64,000 bases of DNA from Halobaculum rubrum (GTDB taxonomy: Archaea; Halobacteriota; Halobacteria; Halobacteriales; Haloferacaceae), in contig NZ_CP082284.1 of assembly GCF_019880225.1 (NCBI RefSeq), positions 1,860,001 to 1,924,000 of the forward strand, given 5' to 3'. The translations under genes and the position numbers were made by a program. Positions within the stretch are counted from its first letter, which is position 1. Each line of letters begins with the position of its first letter. This document shows, one piece after another, positions 56,002-64,000 of the stretch. The notes beneath the pieces were generated by a model. The model worked only from the letters and a program-made list of their open reading frames with translations, did not search any database and was not told the origin of the DNA.

Positions 56002-58053
56002 ATGGCAGGAATCTTCGACTTCGCGCCGGCCATCGTACTGCTCCCGTTCCTCTCGTTCCTGATCGCGCTCGGGACCGCCCTCTCGGGGCGCGACTTGCTC
56101 CCGAAGGGCGGCGCCATCCCCGGCATCGCGGCGACCGCCGGGTCGCTGGTGTTGTCGATCGCGATGGCCGCCGCCGTGGCGGGTGGCGAGGTGTACGACG
56201 AAACGATCTACGCGTGGGCGGCGGGGGCGGTTCCCGGCAGCGATGGCCTCGAACTGACGTTCGGCGTCCTCATCGACCCGTTGTCGACGATGATGCTCGT
56301 CATCGTGACGCTGGTCGCGCTGTTGGTCCACGTGTTCTCGCTCGGCTACATGAACGACGACGGGGAGACCGGGCTCCCGCGGTACTACGCCGGCCTCGGC
56401 CTGTTCACGGCGTCGATGCTCGGGTTCGTCGTCGCCGACAACCTGCTCATGGCGTTCATGTTCTTCGAGCTGGTGGGGCTGTGCTCGTACCTCCTCATCG
56501 GCTTCCACTTCCGCGAGCCCGGCCCGCCGTCGGCCGCGAAGAAGGCGTTCCTGGTCACCCGCTTCGGCGACTACTTCTTCCTCGTCGGCGTCGTCGCGGT
56601 GTTCGCGACGTTCGGCACCGCACAGTTCGTCGGCACCGAGGCCGCGCCCGGCTTCCCGGTGCTGGCCGAACAGGCGCTGGCGGGTGAGTTCACGGCCAAC
56701 ACGTTCCTCGGCCTCGGGCCGCAGGCGTGGTTCACCGTCGTCGGCCTGCTCGTGCTCGGCGGCGTGATCGGCAAGTCCGCGCAGTTCCCGCTGCACACGT
56801 GGCTCCCCGACGCGATGGAGGGCCCCACGCCGGTCTCGGCGCTCATCCACGCGGCGACGATGGTCGCGGCGGGCGTGTACCTCGTCGCACGGATGTACGG
56901 CTTCTATGCGGTCTCGCCGACGGCGCTGGGCGTCATCGCCCTCGTCGGCGGCTTCACCGCGCTGTTTGCCGGCACGATGGGCATCGTGAAGCGGGAACTC
57001 AAGCAGGTGCTCGCGTACTCCACTATCTCGCAGTACGGCTACATGATGCTCGCGCTCGGCGCGGGCGGCTACGTGGCCGCGACGTTCCACCTGCTCACCC
57101 ACGCGTTCTTCAAGGCGCTGCTGTTCCTGGGCGCCGGCTCGGTCATCCTCGCGATGCACCACAACGAGAACATGTGGGACATGGGCGGATTGAAGGACAA
57201 GATGCCCGTCACCTACTACTCGTTCCTCGCCGGGTCGCTGGCGCTGGCGGGGATCTTCCCCTTTGCCGGCTTCTGGTCGAAAGACGAGATCCTCTACTAC
57301 TCGCTCACTCACGGGTTGGCCGGACAGCCGCTCCTGCTGGTCGGGTACGTCTTCGGCCTGCTGGCGGTGCCGGTCACCGCGTTCTACACCTTCCGGATGG
57401 TGTTCCTCACGTTCCACGGCGACGCCCGCACCGAGCAGGCGGAGTCGCCGGCGTCGGTGCGCTGGAACGTGAAGGGGCCACTGGCGGTGTTGGGCATCCT
57501 CGCGACGGTCGCGGGCGCGGTCAACCTCGCGCCGGTCCGCGTCCTCACGGGCGCGCACGTGGACTTCCTGCACTCGTGGCTGGACGGCGGCTTCTCGGAT
57601 CTGACGGTCCACCACTACGCCGAGATCGACCCGTACTCCTCGGCGTACATCGGCACCGAGCTGACGACGGTCCTCCTGGGCGCGGCGGTGTCGCTCGGGC
57701 TGGCGCTCGCGGGCCTGGTGGTGGCGTACAAGCTGTACGCCGTGCCGACGCCCGAGGAGCACACGGACAAGCTCGGCTCGGTCAAGGACCTGCTGTACGA
57801 CAACTACTACCAGGACGAGTATCAGGTGTACCTCGCGAACCGGGTCGTCCTCCCCGTCGCCCGCGCCGCGGACACCTTCGATCAGGGCGTCGTCGACGGC
57901 GCCGTCAACGCCGTCTCCAGCGTGAGCCTGTTCTCCGGCTCGCGGATCCGGCGCATCCAGACCGGCGTCGTGAGTAACTACGCCGCGCTGGTGACGCTGG
58001 GACTGACGGCGCTGCTTGTCGTCTTCGGTGTTCTCGGGGGGTGGTTACTGTGA
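56002..58053 (+). CDS. nuoL: NADH-quinone oxidoreductase subunit L
   Basis: 683-residue antiporter-like subunit at the distal end of the membrane arm. Hallmarks: F-F-E-L-V-G-L-C-S-Y-L-L-I-G, Q-F-P-L-H-T-W-L-P-D-A-M-E-G-P-T-P-V-S-A-L-I-H-A-A-T-M-V, a Lys in G-I-V-K-R-E-L-K-Q and F-S-K-D-E-I-L type motifs (W-S-K-D-E-I-L). The C-terminal horizontal helix region follows. It overlaps nuoM by 4 bases. Confidence 0.96.
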   Translation: MAGIFDFAPAIVLLPFLSFLIALGTALSGRDLLPKGGAIPGIAATAGSLVLSIAMAAAVAGGEVYDETIYAWAAGAVPGSDGLELTFGVLIDPLSTMMLVIVTLVALLVHVFSLGYMNDDGETGLPRYYAGLGLFTASMLGFVVADNLLMAFMFFELVGLCSYLLIGFHFREPGPPSAAKKAFLVTRFGDYFFLVGVVAVFATFGTAQFVGTEAAPGFPVLAEQALAGEFTANTFLGLGPQAWFTVVGLLVLGGVIGKSAQFPLHTWLPDAMEGPTPVSALIHAATMVAAGVYLVARMYGFYAVSPTALGVIALVGGFTALFAGTMGIVKRELKQVLAYSTISQYGYMMLALGAGGYVAATFHLLTHAFFKALLFLGAGSVILAMHHNENMWDMGGLKDKMPVTYYSFLAGSLALAGIFPFAGFWSKDEILYYSLTHGLAGQPLLLVGYVFGLLAVPVTAFYTFRMVFLTFHGDARTEQAESPASVRWNVKGPLAVLGILATVAGAVNLAPVRVLTGAHVDFLHSWLDGGFSDLTVHHYAEIDPYSSAYIGTELTTVLLGAAVSLGLALAGLVVAYKLYAVPTPEEHTDKLGSVKDLLYDNYYQDEYQVYLANRVVLPVARAADTFDQGVVDGAVNAVSSVSLFSGSRIRRIQTGVVSNYAALVTLGLTALLVVFGVLGGWLL

Positions 58054-59582
58054 TTATCGAAGCACTCATCGGAGTCACGTTCCTCGCCGCGCTGGTCGTC
58101 ATGCTGGCGCCCGACGAGTACGCAGGGAAGCTCGCGTTCGCGCTGAGCCTCCTGCCGGTCGTCGGGAGCCTGTACATGTGGGCCGGCTTCGACGCCGGCG
58201 GGAACGCGCTCATGGCCGGGAGCATCGCCTACGAAACCCAACTCGACTGGCTGACGGTCGCCGGCTACGAGCTCCAGTGGTTCGTCGGCGTCGACGGCAT
58301 CAGCCTCCCGCTGGTCGTTCTCTCGACGGTGCTGTCCTCGCTAGCGATCGTGTCGGCGTGGACGCCCATCGACACGCGCCAGTCGCAGTTCTACGGCCTC
58401 ATGCTGTTCATGGAGGCGAACCTGCTGGGCGTGTTCACCGCGCTCGACTTCTTCCTGTGGTTCGTCTTCTGGGAGGCCGTGCTGGTCCCGATGTACTTCC
58501 TCATCGGCGTGTGGGGCGGCCCGCGCCGGAAGTACGCCGCGATCAAGTTCTTCGTGTACACGAACATCGCCAGCCTCGTCATGTTCATCGGCTTCATGGC
58601 GCTGGTATTCAACCTCCCCATCAGCTCGTTCGGGCTGCCGGAGATCACGCAGTCGCTGCAAGCCGGGGAGTTGAGCGGCTCCGTCGGGCTCGACCCGGCG
58701 GCGCTGAAGCTCGCGGCGTTCGCGGCCATGTTCGCGGGCTTCGCGGTGAAGGTGCCCGTCGTTCCGTTCCACACGTGGCTGCCCGACGCCCACGTCGAGG
58801 CGCCGACTCCGGTGTCGGTGATGCTGGCGGGCGTCCTCCTGAAGATGGGGACGTACGCCCTGCTGCGGTTCAACTTCACGATGCTGCCCGACGTGGCGAC
58901 GCGCCCGCTGGTGGCGACGGTCATCGCGGCGGTCGCGGTGGTCTCGGTCATCTACGGCGCGATGCTCGCGCTCGCCCAGCAGGACCTCAAGCGCATCGTC
59001 GCGTACTCCTCCGTCTCGTCGATGGGGTACGTCATCCTCGGGCTCATCGCGTACACGGGCCTGGGGATCGGCGGCGCGACGTTCCAGATGGTCGCCCACG
59101 GCCTCATCTCGGGGCTGATGTTCATGGCGGTCGGCGTCATCTACAACGTCACCCACACGCGCATGGTGGGCGACATGTCCGGGATGGCAGACAGGATGCC
59201 CATCACGGTGGGCATCCTCGTCGCCGGCGCATTCGGCTACATGGGCCTCCCGCTCATGGCCGGCTTCGCCGCGGAGTACTTCATCTTCCAGGGGGCGTTC
59301 GCCTCCACGGTGATCCCGTCGGCGCCGCTGTTCACGGCGGCGGCGATGTTCGGCATCGTCATCGTGGCCGGCTACCTCCTGTTCGCGATGCAGCGCACGC
59401 TGTTCGGGGAGTTCTCCCTCGAGACGGACTACGAGGTGCGCCGCGCGCGCTTCCACGACGTGGCGCCGCTCGCGGTGCTGCTGCTTTGCACCATCGCGCT
59501 CGGCGTCGCGCCCGACATCTTCTTCGAGATGATCACTGACGCGATCGAGCCGGTGGTCGCGGTCGTCGGGGGTGGTGCCTGA
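58050..59582 (+). CDS. nuoM: NADH-quinone oxidoreductase subunit M
   Basis: 510-residue antiporter-like subunit. Hallmarks: F-W-E-A-V-L-V-P-M-Y-F-L-I-G-V-W-G, F-H-T-W-L-P-D-A-H-V-E-A-P-T-P-V-S-V and Q-Q-D-L-K-R-I-V-A-Y-S-S-V. The GTG at 58050 with a 4-base overlap to nuoL is preferred over an in-frame GTG at 58041, because this overlap recurs across the operon. It ends with a one-base overlap to nuoN. Confidence 0.95.
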   Translation: MIIEALIGVTFLAALVVMLAPDEYAGKLAFALSLLPVVGSLYMWAGFDAGGNALMAGSIAYETQLDWLTVAGYELQWFVGVDGISLPLVVLSTVLSSLAIVSAWTPIDTRQSQFYGLMLFMEANLLGVFTALDFFLWFVFWEAVLVPMYFLIGVWGGPRRKYAAIKFFVYTNIASLVMFIGFMALVFNLPISSFGLPEITQSLQAGELSGSVGLDPAALKLAAFAAMFAGFAVKVPVVPFHTWLPDAHVEAPTPVSVMLAGVLLKMGTYALLRFNFTMLPDVATRPLVATVIAAVAVVSVIYGAMLALAQQDLKRIVAYSSVSSMGYVILGLIAYTGLGIGGATFQMVAHGLISGLMFMAVGVIYNVTHTRMVGDMSGMADRMPITVGILVAGAFGYMGLPLMAGFAAEYFIFQGAFASTVIPSAPLFTAAAMFGIVIVAGYLLFAMQRTLFGEFSLETDYEVRRARFHDVAPLAVLLLCTIALGVAPDIFFEMITDAIEPVVAVVGGGA

Positions 59583-61090
59583 TGGAGCCCGTGCTCATGC
59601 AGGCCGACCAGCTCCCCACCTGGACCGCGCTCGCGCCGGCGCTGGCGCTCGCAGTGACCGGACTGCTGGTGATCCTGCTCGACAGCGTCGAGCCCGACGG
59701 CTCCCGGCCGGCGCTTCTGGCCGGCATCGCGACCGTCGGGTCGCTGGCGTCGCTCGGGCTGGCGGGGTGGTTCCTCTCCGCGGGGACCGGGCAGATGGGG
59801 ACCGGCGGCGCCATCGCGCTGTTCGGCGACGCGCTCGTCGTCGACGGCATGGCGCTGTTCTTCCAGGCGCTGTTCGCCGCCGTGACCGCGCTGGTCGTGG
59901 TCGCGAGCTACGACTACCTCCACGACCACCCGCACCGGGCGGAGTTCTACTCGCTGATGCTGTTCGCGGCGACCGGGATGGCGGTGATGGCGGCGGCCAA
60001 CTCTCTGGCCGTGGCGTTCATCGCGCTCGAGCTCGCCTCGCTGCCGTCGTACGCGCTGGTGGCGTTCCTCAAGCGCGACGCCGGCAGCGTCGAGGCGGGC
60101 CTGAAGTACTTCCTCATCGGCGCGCTGTCGTCGTCGGTGTTCGCGTTCGGCATCTCGCTGGTGTACGCCGCGACCGGAAGCCTCCTGTTGCCCGACGTGT
60201 ACGACGCGCTCTCGGGCGGCGTCGAGGGACTCACCGGCGTCGCGGCCGTCGGCATCCTGATGGTCGCCGGCGGCTTCGCGTTCAAGACCGCCTCCGTTCC
60301 GTTCCACTTCTGGGCGCCGGAGGCGTACGAGGGCGCGCCCGCGCCCGTCTCGGCGTTCCTCTCGTCGGCCTCGAAGGCGGCCGGCTTCGCGCTCGCGTTC
60401 CGCGTGTTCGTCGTCGGCTTCCCGCTGGACGCCGGCATCGACTGGGTGCTCCTGTTTCAGGTGCTCGCGGTCGTCACGATGACGCTCGGCAACTTCGCCG
60501 CCGCGACCCAAGAGGAGGTCAAGCGCATGCTCGCGTACTCCTCGATCGGGCACGCGGGGTACGCGCTCATCGGCCTGGCCGCCTTCAGTGGCGGCGCCGG
60601 CGGCGACGTTCTCGGCGCGTCGATGGCGCACCTGCTCGTGTACGGCTTCATGAACACCGGCGCGTTCCTGTTCGTCGCGCTCGCGGAACACTGGGACGTC
60701 GGCCGCACCTTCGACGACTACGCCGGGCTGGCGAGCCGGGCGCCGATGGCGTCGGTCGCCATGTCAGTGTTCATGTTCTCGCTGGCGGGCCTGCCCCCGT
60801 TCGGCGGGTTCTTCTCGAAGTACTTCCTGTTCATGGGCGCGATCGACGCCGGCTTCTGGTGGCTCGCCGCCGTCGGGGCCATCAACAGCGCGCTATCGCT
60901 GTTCTACTACAGCCGCGTCGTGAAGACACTGTGGCTCGACGACGCCGTGGGCGAGTTCGAGCTCGGCTCGACGCCGACGGCGCTGTACGCCGCGATCGTG
61001 TTCGCCGCCGTCGCGACGGTGCTGTTGTTGCCCGGCTTCGGGCCGGTCATCGAGACGGCACAGTCGGTCGCGACGACGATCGTCCCGTAG
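59582..61090 (+). CDS. nuoN: NADH-quinone oxidoreductase subunit N
   Basis: 502-residue antiporter-like subunit, last gene of the operon. Hallmarks: A-L-E-L-A-S-L-P-S-Y-A-L-V-A-F, K-T-A-S-V-P-F-H-F-W-A-P-E-A-Y-E-G-A-P, Q-E-E-V-K-R-M-L-A-Y-S-S-I and G-L-P-P-F-G-G-F-F-S-K. The following 220 bases before the next gene show no feature I can name. Confidence 0.96.
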   Translation: MEPVLMQADQLPTWTALAPALALAVTGLLVILLDSVEPDGSRPALLAGIATVGSLASLGLAGWFLSAGTGQMGTGGAIALFGDALVVDGMALFFQALFAAVTALVVVASYDYLHDHPHRAEFYSLMLFAATGMAVMAAANSLAVAFIALELASLPSYALVAFLKRDAGSVEAGLKYFLIGALSSSVFAFGISLVYAATGSLLLPDVYDALSGGVEGLTGVAAVGILMVAGGFAFKTASVPFHFWAPEAYEGAPAPVSAFLSSASKAAGFALAFRVFVVGFPLDAGIDWVLLFQVLAVVTMTLGNFAAATQEEVKRMLAYSSIGHAGYALIGLAAFSGGAGGDVLGASMAHLLVYGFMNTGAFLFVALAEHWDVGRTFDDYAGLASRAPMASVAMSVFMFSLAGLPPFGGFFSKYFLFMGAIDAGFWWLAAVGAINSALSLFYYSRVVKTLWLDDAVGEFELGSTPTALYAAIVFAAVATVLLLPGFGPVIETAQSVATTIVP

Positions 61091-61310
61091 CCGGCGGAAC
61101 GGACCGATTCGAGTCGGGCCGCTTCGGAGGTTCCTTCGGCGCGTTCGTTCAGTCCCCTTCCGCGTGTTCCGTGCGACGTAGCCGTCCACTGCCGCCGGCG
61201 ACGAATGCGATCGGCAGCGGTGGATTCGGCCGCAGGCGACGGGTGCGACCGCACGCGTCGGAGTCGGATGACGGCAGGGTTTTGCCGGTTCGGACCGACC
61301 ATCCACTGTA

Positions 61311-62768
61311 ATGCGTCGGCTGGTACTCGGCTGCGGAACAGTCGGCAACGACATCGTCGCGTCGCTGACCGACAGGTCCGGCGACCTCCACGTGATCACC
61401 GACGACAGCGGGCGGGTCTCGGCGCTGCGCGACGAACACGTCGCCGCGCTGGAGGCCGACCCTCGCGACCCCGACAACTATCCGGATCACGCCGACCTCG
61501 TCGTCGTCGCGGGCGCGTCGGCGACGGCGAACCTCACGGCCGCCGACCGCGCCGGAGAGCGGTTCCCCGACGCGGTCGTCGTCGCGTACGCCGGCGACGA
61601 CGCGACGGAGGCGGACCTCAAGGCGCTGCGGGAGCTTGCCGACCGCGTCATCGACCCGATCGGGGTCGTCGCCGACCGCGTGCTCGAGGTGTCGACGGGC
61701 GCGACGGCCGACCGGCTCCGCGGGCTGGTTCGCACGCTCCGTTCGGTCGACGGCTCGCTCGCCGTCGTCGCCCACGACAACCCCGACCCCGACGCCATCG
61801 CCTCGGCGCTCGCGCTGGTTCGGATCGCGCAGTTCGCCGGCGTCGACGCCGTGGCATGCTACTACGGCGACATCTCTCACCAGGAGAACCGCGCGCTCGT
61901 CAACCTCCTCGATATCGGCATGCGCCAGCTCGACCCCGAGGTCGACCCCCGCGAGGAGTTCGGGGCGTTCGCGCTCGTCGACCACTCGCGGCCGGGCGTC
62001 AACGACTCGCTCCCGATGGAGATCGAGCCCGTCGTCGTCGTCGACCACCACCCGCCGCGGGAGCCGATCGACGCCGGGTTCGTCGACCTTCGGGACGACG
62101 TCGGCGCCACGTCCACGCTCATGGTCGAGTACCTCGACCAGTTCGGGTTGACGCCGGATACGCAGGTGGCGACCGCGCTGCTGTACGGGATCCGGATCGA
62201 CACGAGGGACTTCACCCGCGAGGTGAGCGAGGCGGACTTCGACGCCGCGGCGTCGCTGCTGTCGCACGTTGACTCGGAGATCCTCGACCGGGTGGAGTCG
62301 CCGAGCCTCACCTCCGAGGTGTTGGACGTGCTCGCGCGTGCCATCGAAGCGCGCGACCGTCGCGGGTCGGTCGTCGCGTCCTGTGTCGGGGAGATATCCG
62401 ACCGCGACGCGCTCGCGCAGGCGTCCGAACGCCTGCTCGACATCGAGGGGGTACACACGACCCTGGTGTACGGCTACCGCGACGGCGTCGTCTACGCCTC
62501 GGGACGGACCCGCGGCACGGACCTGGACCTGGGCGAGACGCTGCGCGACGCCCTCGATCAGATGGGATCGGCGGGCGGCCACGCCGACATGGCGGGCGCG
62601 CAGGTCTCCCTCGGCATCCTCGCGGACGTGGACGACGACTCGACGGAATCGCTCACCGAGATCGTCCACGACACGATCGCCGGCCGGTTCTTCGAGGCGC
62701 TCGAGGACGCGCCGGAGACGCCCCACCGTGTCACCGACCGCCTCCTCACCCTTCCCGACGAGGACTGA
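61311..62768 (+). CDS. TrkA-N/DHH family phosphoesterase
   Basis: 485-residue fusion. The N-terminal Rossmann RCK/TrkA-N domain (about residues 1-130) starts M-R-R-L-V-L-G-C-G-T-V-G and may bind a nucleotide. The DHH phosphodiesterase domain shows A-H-D-N-P-D-P-D-A-I (D156, D159, D161), the late V-D-H-S and the DHH at D245-H246-H247. DHHA1 follows with G-S-A-G-G-H-A-D-M-A-G-A-Q. These motifs are shared by RecJ-like nucleases, oligoribonucleases and cyclic-di-AMP phosphodiesterases. Fused RCK and DHH parts make a regulator of second messengers or of potassium/c-di-AMP signalling plausible, but unproven. Confidence 0.88.
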   Translation: MRRLVLGCGTVGNDIVASLTDRSGDLHVITDDSGRVSALRDEHVAALEADPRDPDNYPDHADLVVVAGASATANLTAADRAGERFPDAVVVAYAGDDATEADLKALRELADRVIDPIGVVADRVLEVSTGATADRLRGLVRTLRSVDGSLAVVAHDNPDPDAIASALALVRIAQFAGVDAVACYYGDISHQENRALVNLLDIGMRQLDPEVDPREEFGAFALVDHSRPGVNDSLPMEIEPVVVVDHHPPREPIDAGFVDLRDDVGATSTLMVEYLDQFGLTPDTQVATALLYGIRIDTRDFTREVSEADFDAAASLLSHVDSEILDRVESPSLTSEVLDVLARAIEARDRRGSVVASCVGEISDRDALAQASERLLDIEGVHTTLVYGYRDGVVYASGRTRGTDLDLGETLRDALDQMGSAGGHADMAGAQVSLGILADVDDDSTESLTEIVHDTIAGRFFEALEDAPETPHRVTDRLLTLPDED

Positions 62769-62864
62769 TCGGCCGGGAGCCGGACGACGGTGACGGGTCG
62801 GCGGGACGCGTGTCCACCGAGAGGAACGCTTACGCCGGGGCCGGTCGAACCGCACTACGATCAC

Positions 62865-63701
62865 ATGAGTGACGGCCAGAGCGAGCTGTCGGCCCCGGCG
62901 GTCAAAGAGTACATGACCCGGGACGTGGCAACGGTGTCGCCCGACGACACGGTCGGGGGAACCGTCGATCGGATCCTCGACAGCGACCACAACGGCTTCC
63001 CCGTCACGGACGGACGGACCGTGGTCGGGTTCATCTCCGCGCGCGACCTGTTGTCGGCCGACGGCGACGCGCCGCTGTTCACCGTGATGACCGACGACAT
63101 CATCGTCGCTCACCCGGAGATGGACGTCAACGACGCCGCCCGGGTCATCCTCCGCTCCGGCATTCAGAAGCTCCCGGTCGTCGACGACGCGGGCAACCTC
63201 GTCGGCATCATCTCTAACACCGACGTGATCCGCTCGCAGATCGAGCGTGCGACTCCCGAGAAGGTGGGAAAGCTGATGCGCACGCTCGAGGAGATCCACG
63301 GCGTCTCCACCAGCGAGGAGCGACGGGAGATCCCGCTTTCGAACCTCCTCCCGACGCAAGCGCGGGTGTACGCCGACGAACTCGAGGGGCGGCGCTACGA
63401 ACTGGAGCGCGGCCTCGCCGAGCCGCTGGTCGTCATCGACAACCCGAGCGCCAGCGGCGAGCTCGAGGACGACGGCACGCTCGTGCTCGCGGACGGGCAT
63501 CACCGCGTGATGGCGGCCCACCGGCTCGGGATCGAGGAGATGGACGCGTACGTCATCGCGATCGCAGACCACGTCGAACTCGGCATGGAGAAGACGGCCC
63601 GCAAGGAGGGGCTCCAGTCGATCACGGACATCGACGTGGTCGACTACGCGCGCCACCCGTTGGTCGAGACGACGAAGCGCTTCCAGGACGACGAGACCTG
63701 A
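62865..63701 (+). CDS. CBS-pair protein with ParB-like/SerK-like domain
   Basis: 278-residue protein. Two CBS domains (about residues 12-65 and 73-125) begin Y-M-T-R-D-V-A-T-V-S-P and V-M-T-D-D-I-I-V-A-H-P; CBS pairs bind adenosine nucleotides. The C-terminal domain resembles ParB/RepB: L-S-N-L-L-P-T-Q, P-L-V-V-I-D and L-A-D-G-H-H-R-V-M-A-A. The D-G-H-H-R motif is also that of the archaeal free-serine kinase SerK, so a small-molecule kinase is an alternative to DNA partition. It is 96 bases after the DHH gene, and the ATG at 62865 is the conserved start. Confidence 0.86.
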   Translation: MSDGQSELSAPAVKEYMTRDVATVSPDDTVGGTVDRILDSDHNGFPVTDGRTVVGFISARDLLSADGDAPLFTVMTDDIIVAHPEMDVNDAARVILRSGIQKLPVVDDAGNLVGIISNTDVIRSQIERATPEKVGKLMRTLEEIHGVSTSEERREIPLSNLLPTQARVYADELEGRRYELERGLAEPLVVIDNPSASGELEDDGTLVLADGHHRVMAAHRLGIEEMDAYVIAIADHVELGMEKTARKEGLQSITDIDVVDYARHPLVETTKRFQDDET

Positions 63702-63728
63702 TCGCCGCCGGGTCCGTCACGGCCGCGT

Positions 63729-63962
63729 TCACTCACCGGGCAGATCGAACGTCCGCTTCCACTCCGACAGCAACTCGCCCGCGCGCTCGCGGTCGCCGAC
63801 GCGTTCGCGGCGGTACTCGCGGCCGTCCGGCGCCTGTTCGAGGCGATCCAGCCGAACGACGTAGCTGCCGTCCGGCTGTCCACGCACCCGAAGCGTCGCG
63901 TAGCCGTCCGTACGCTCCCATTCGTCGTACCGCTCGGTCGTCTCGACCTCCGTCCAGGCCAT
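63729..63962 (-). CDS. Small haloarchaeal protein (possibly DUF7543)
   Basis: 77-residue soluble protein: M-A-W-T-E-V-E-T-T-E-R-Y-D-E-W-E-R-T-D, then a beta strand region (Y-A-T-L-R-V-R-G, S-Y-V-V-R-L-D-R-L-E-Q-A-P-D-G) and a final helix (L-L-S-E-W-K-R-T-F). I recall a similar haloarchaeal family (DUF7543) but am not certain. Function unknown. The start at 63962 is chosen over an in-frame ATG ten codons upstream. It is convergent with the CBS/ParB-like gene, and nothing else is seen to the window edge. Confidence 0.68.
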   Translation of the reverse strand: MAWTEVETTERYDEWERTDGYATLRVRGQPDGSYVVRLDRLEQAPDGREYRRERVGDRERAGELLSEWKRTFDLPGE

Positions 63963-64000
63963 GATCACCCCTTCAACGGCATCCGTCGTCAACGCGGCGG

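Noticed and set aside
55480-57762. Long minus-strand frame across nuoJ2-nuoK-nuoL
   Set aside because: Charged shadow frame without motifs; sense genes are unmistakable complex I subunits.
61149-63656. Long open frame antisense to the DHH and CBS/ParB genes
   Set aside because: Spans two well-supported sense genes and the gap between them; composition is that of antisense to GC-rich coding DNA.

Overview
The window is chromosomal DNA of a halophilic archaeon (class Halobacteria). Evidence: GC content near 70 percent, strongly acidic predicted proteins, archaeal TATA boxes about 25-30 bases before many start codons (leaderless transcripts), a PGF-CTERM surface protein, HTH-10 (Bat-type) and PadR regulators, a Hel308-type helicase, and a Nuo complex without the NADH-binding subunits. 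The genus cannot be decided from the sequence. Most of the window is dense housekeeping sequence. The accessory-looking parts are one TnpB transposon, a low-GC lipoprotein patch and a nitrile hydratase pair.

Layout. 1-9.9 kb: 3' part of a siroheme nitrite/sulfite reductase with a small partner, an HpcH-type aldolase, a PGF-CTERM surface protein, threonine synthase, succinyl-CoA synthetase (sucC-sucD) and a quinone-reductase-like enzyme. 10-13.4 kb: a divergent module of a Cys-rich HTH-10 regulator facing a rhodanese-metallo-beta-lactamase protein and an MFS transporter, with a 22-base palindrome between the two TATA boxes. 13.4-20.3 kb: MutY, a class III aminotransferase, an MgtC/DUF4010 membrane protein, an AI-2E family protein, PadR, an amphi-Trp protein and a 48-residue protein. 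20.4-24 kb: cytochrome oxidase subunit II, a heme-A-synthase-like/heme-O-synthase fusion and two membrane proteins. 24.0-25.5 kb: an IS608-like tnpB-only element whose ends can be placed to the base; it sits in the stop codon of a methyltransferase gene. 25.5-34 kb: ABC exporter, KDPG aldolase, lipoproteins, DUF2071, DUF4349 and an IMPase-family phosphatase. 34-42 kb: S9 peptidase, macro domain, beta-carbonic anhydrase, old yellow enzyme and Hel308-like helicase. 42-44.1 kb: cobalt-type nitrile hydratase. 44.4-50.2 kb: aminotransferase/ribH, Agl23-like protein and purK-purE. 50.3-61.1 kb: nuoA-B-CD-H-I-J1-J2-K-L-M-N. 61.3-64 kb: TrkA-N/DHH phosphoesterase, CBS/ParB-like protein and a small protein.

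How the genes work together. The nuo operon, coxB and the heme-O synthase serve aerobic respiration. sucCD, KDPG aldolase, purK/purE, ribH and threonine synthase are core metabolism. The most unusual locus is the nitrile hydratase: the alpha subunit appears fused to its own activator-like domain and ends in a His-rich tail, next to a normal beta subunit. The second is the transposon, which keeps all the single-strand recognition elements of the IS608 family and whose insertion left the host protein unchanged. Short perfect palindromes lie in frame inside two unrelated genes (the nitrite/sulfite reductase and mutY), and several promoters carry palindromic operator candidates. No tRNA, rRNA, CRISPR array or replication origin was recognised.
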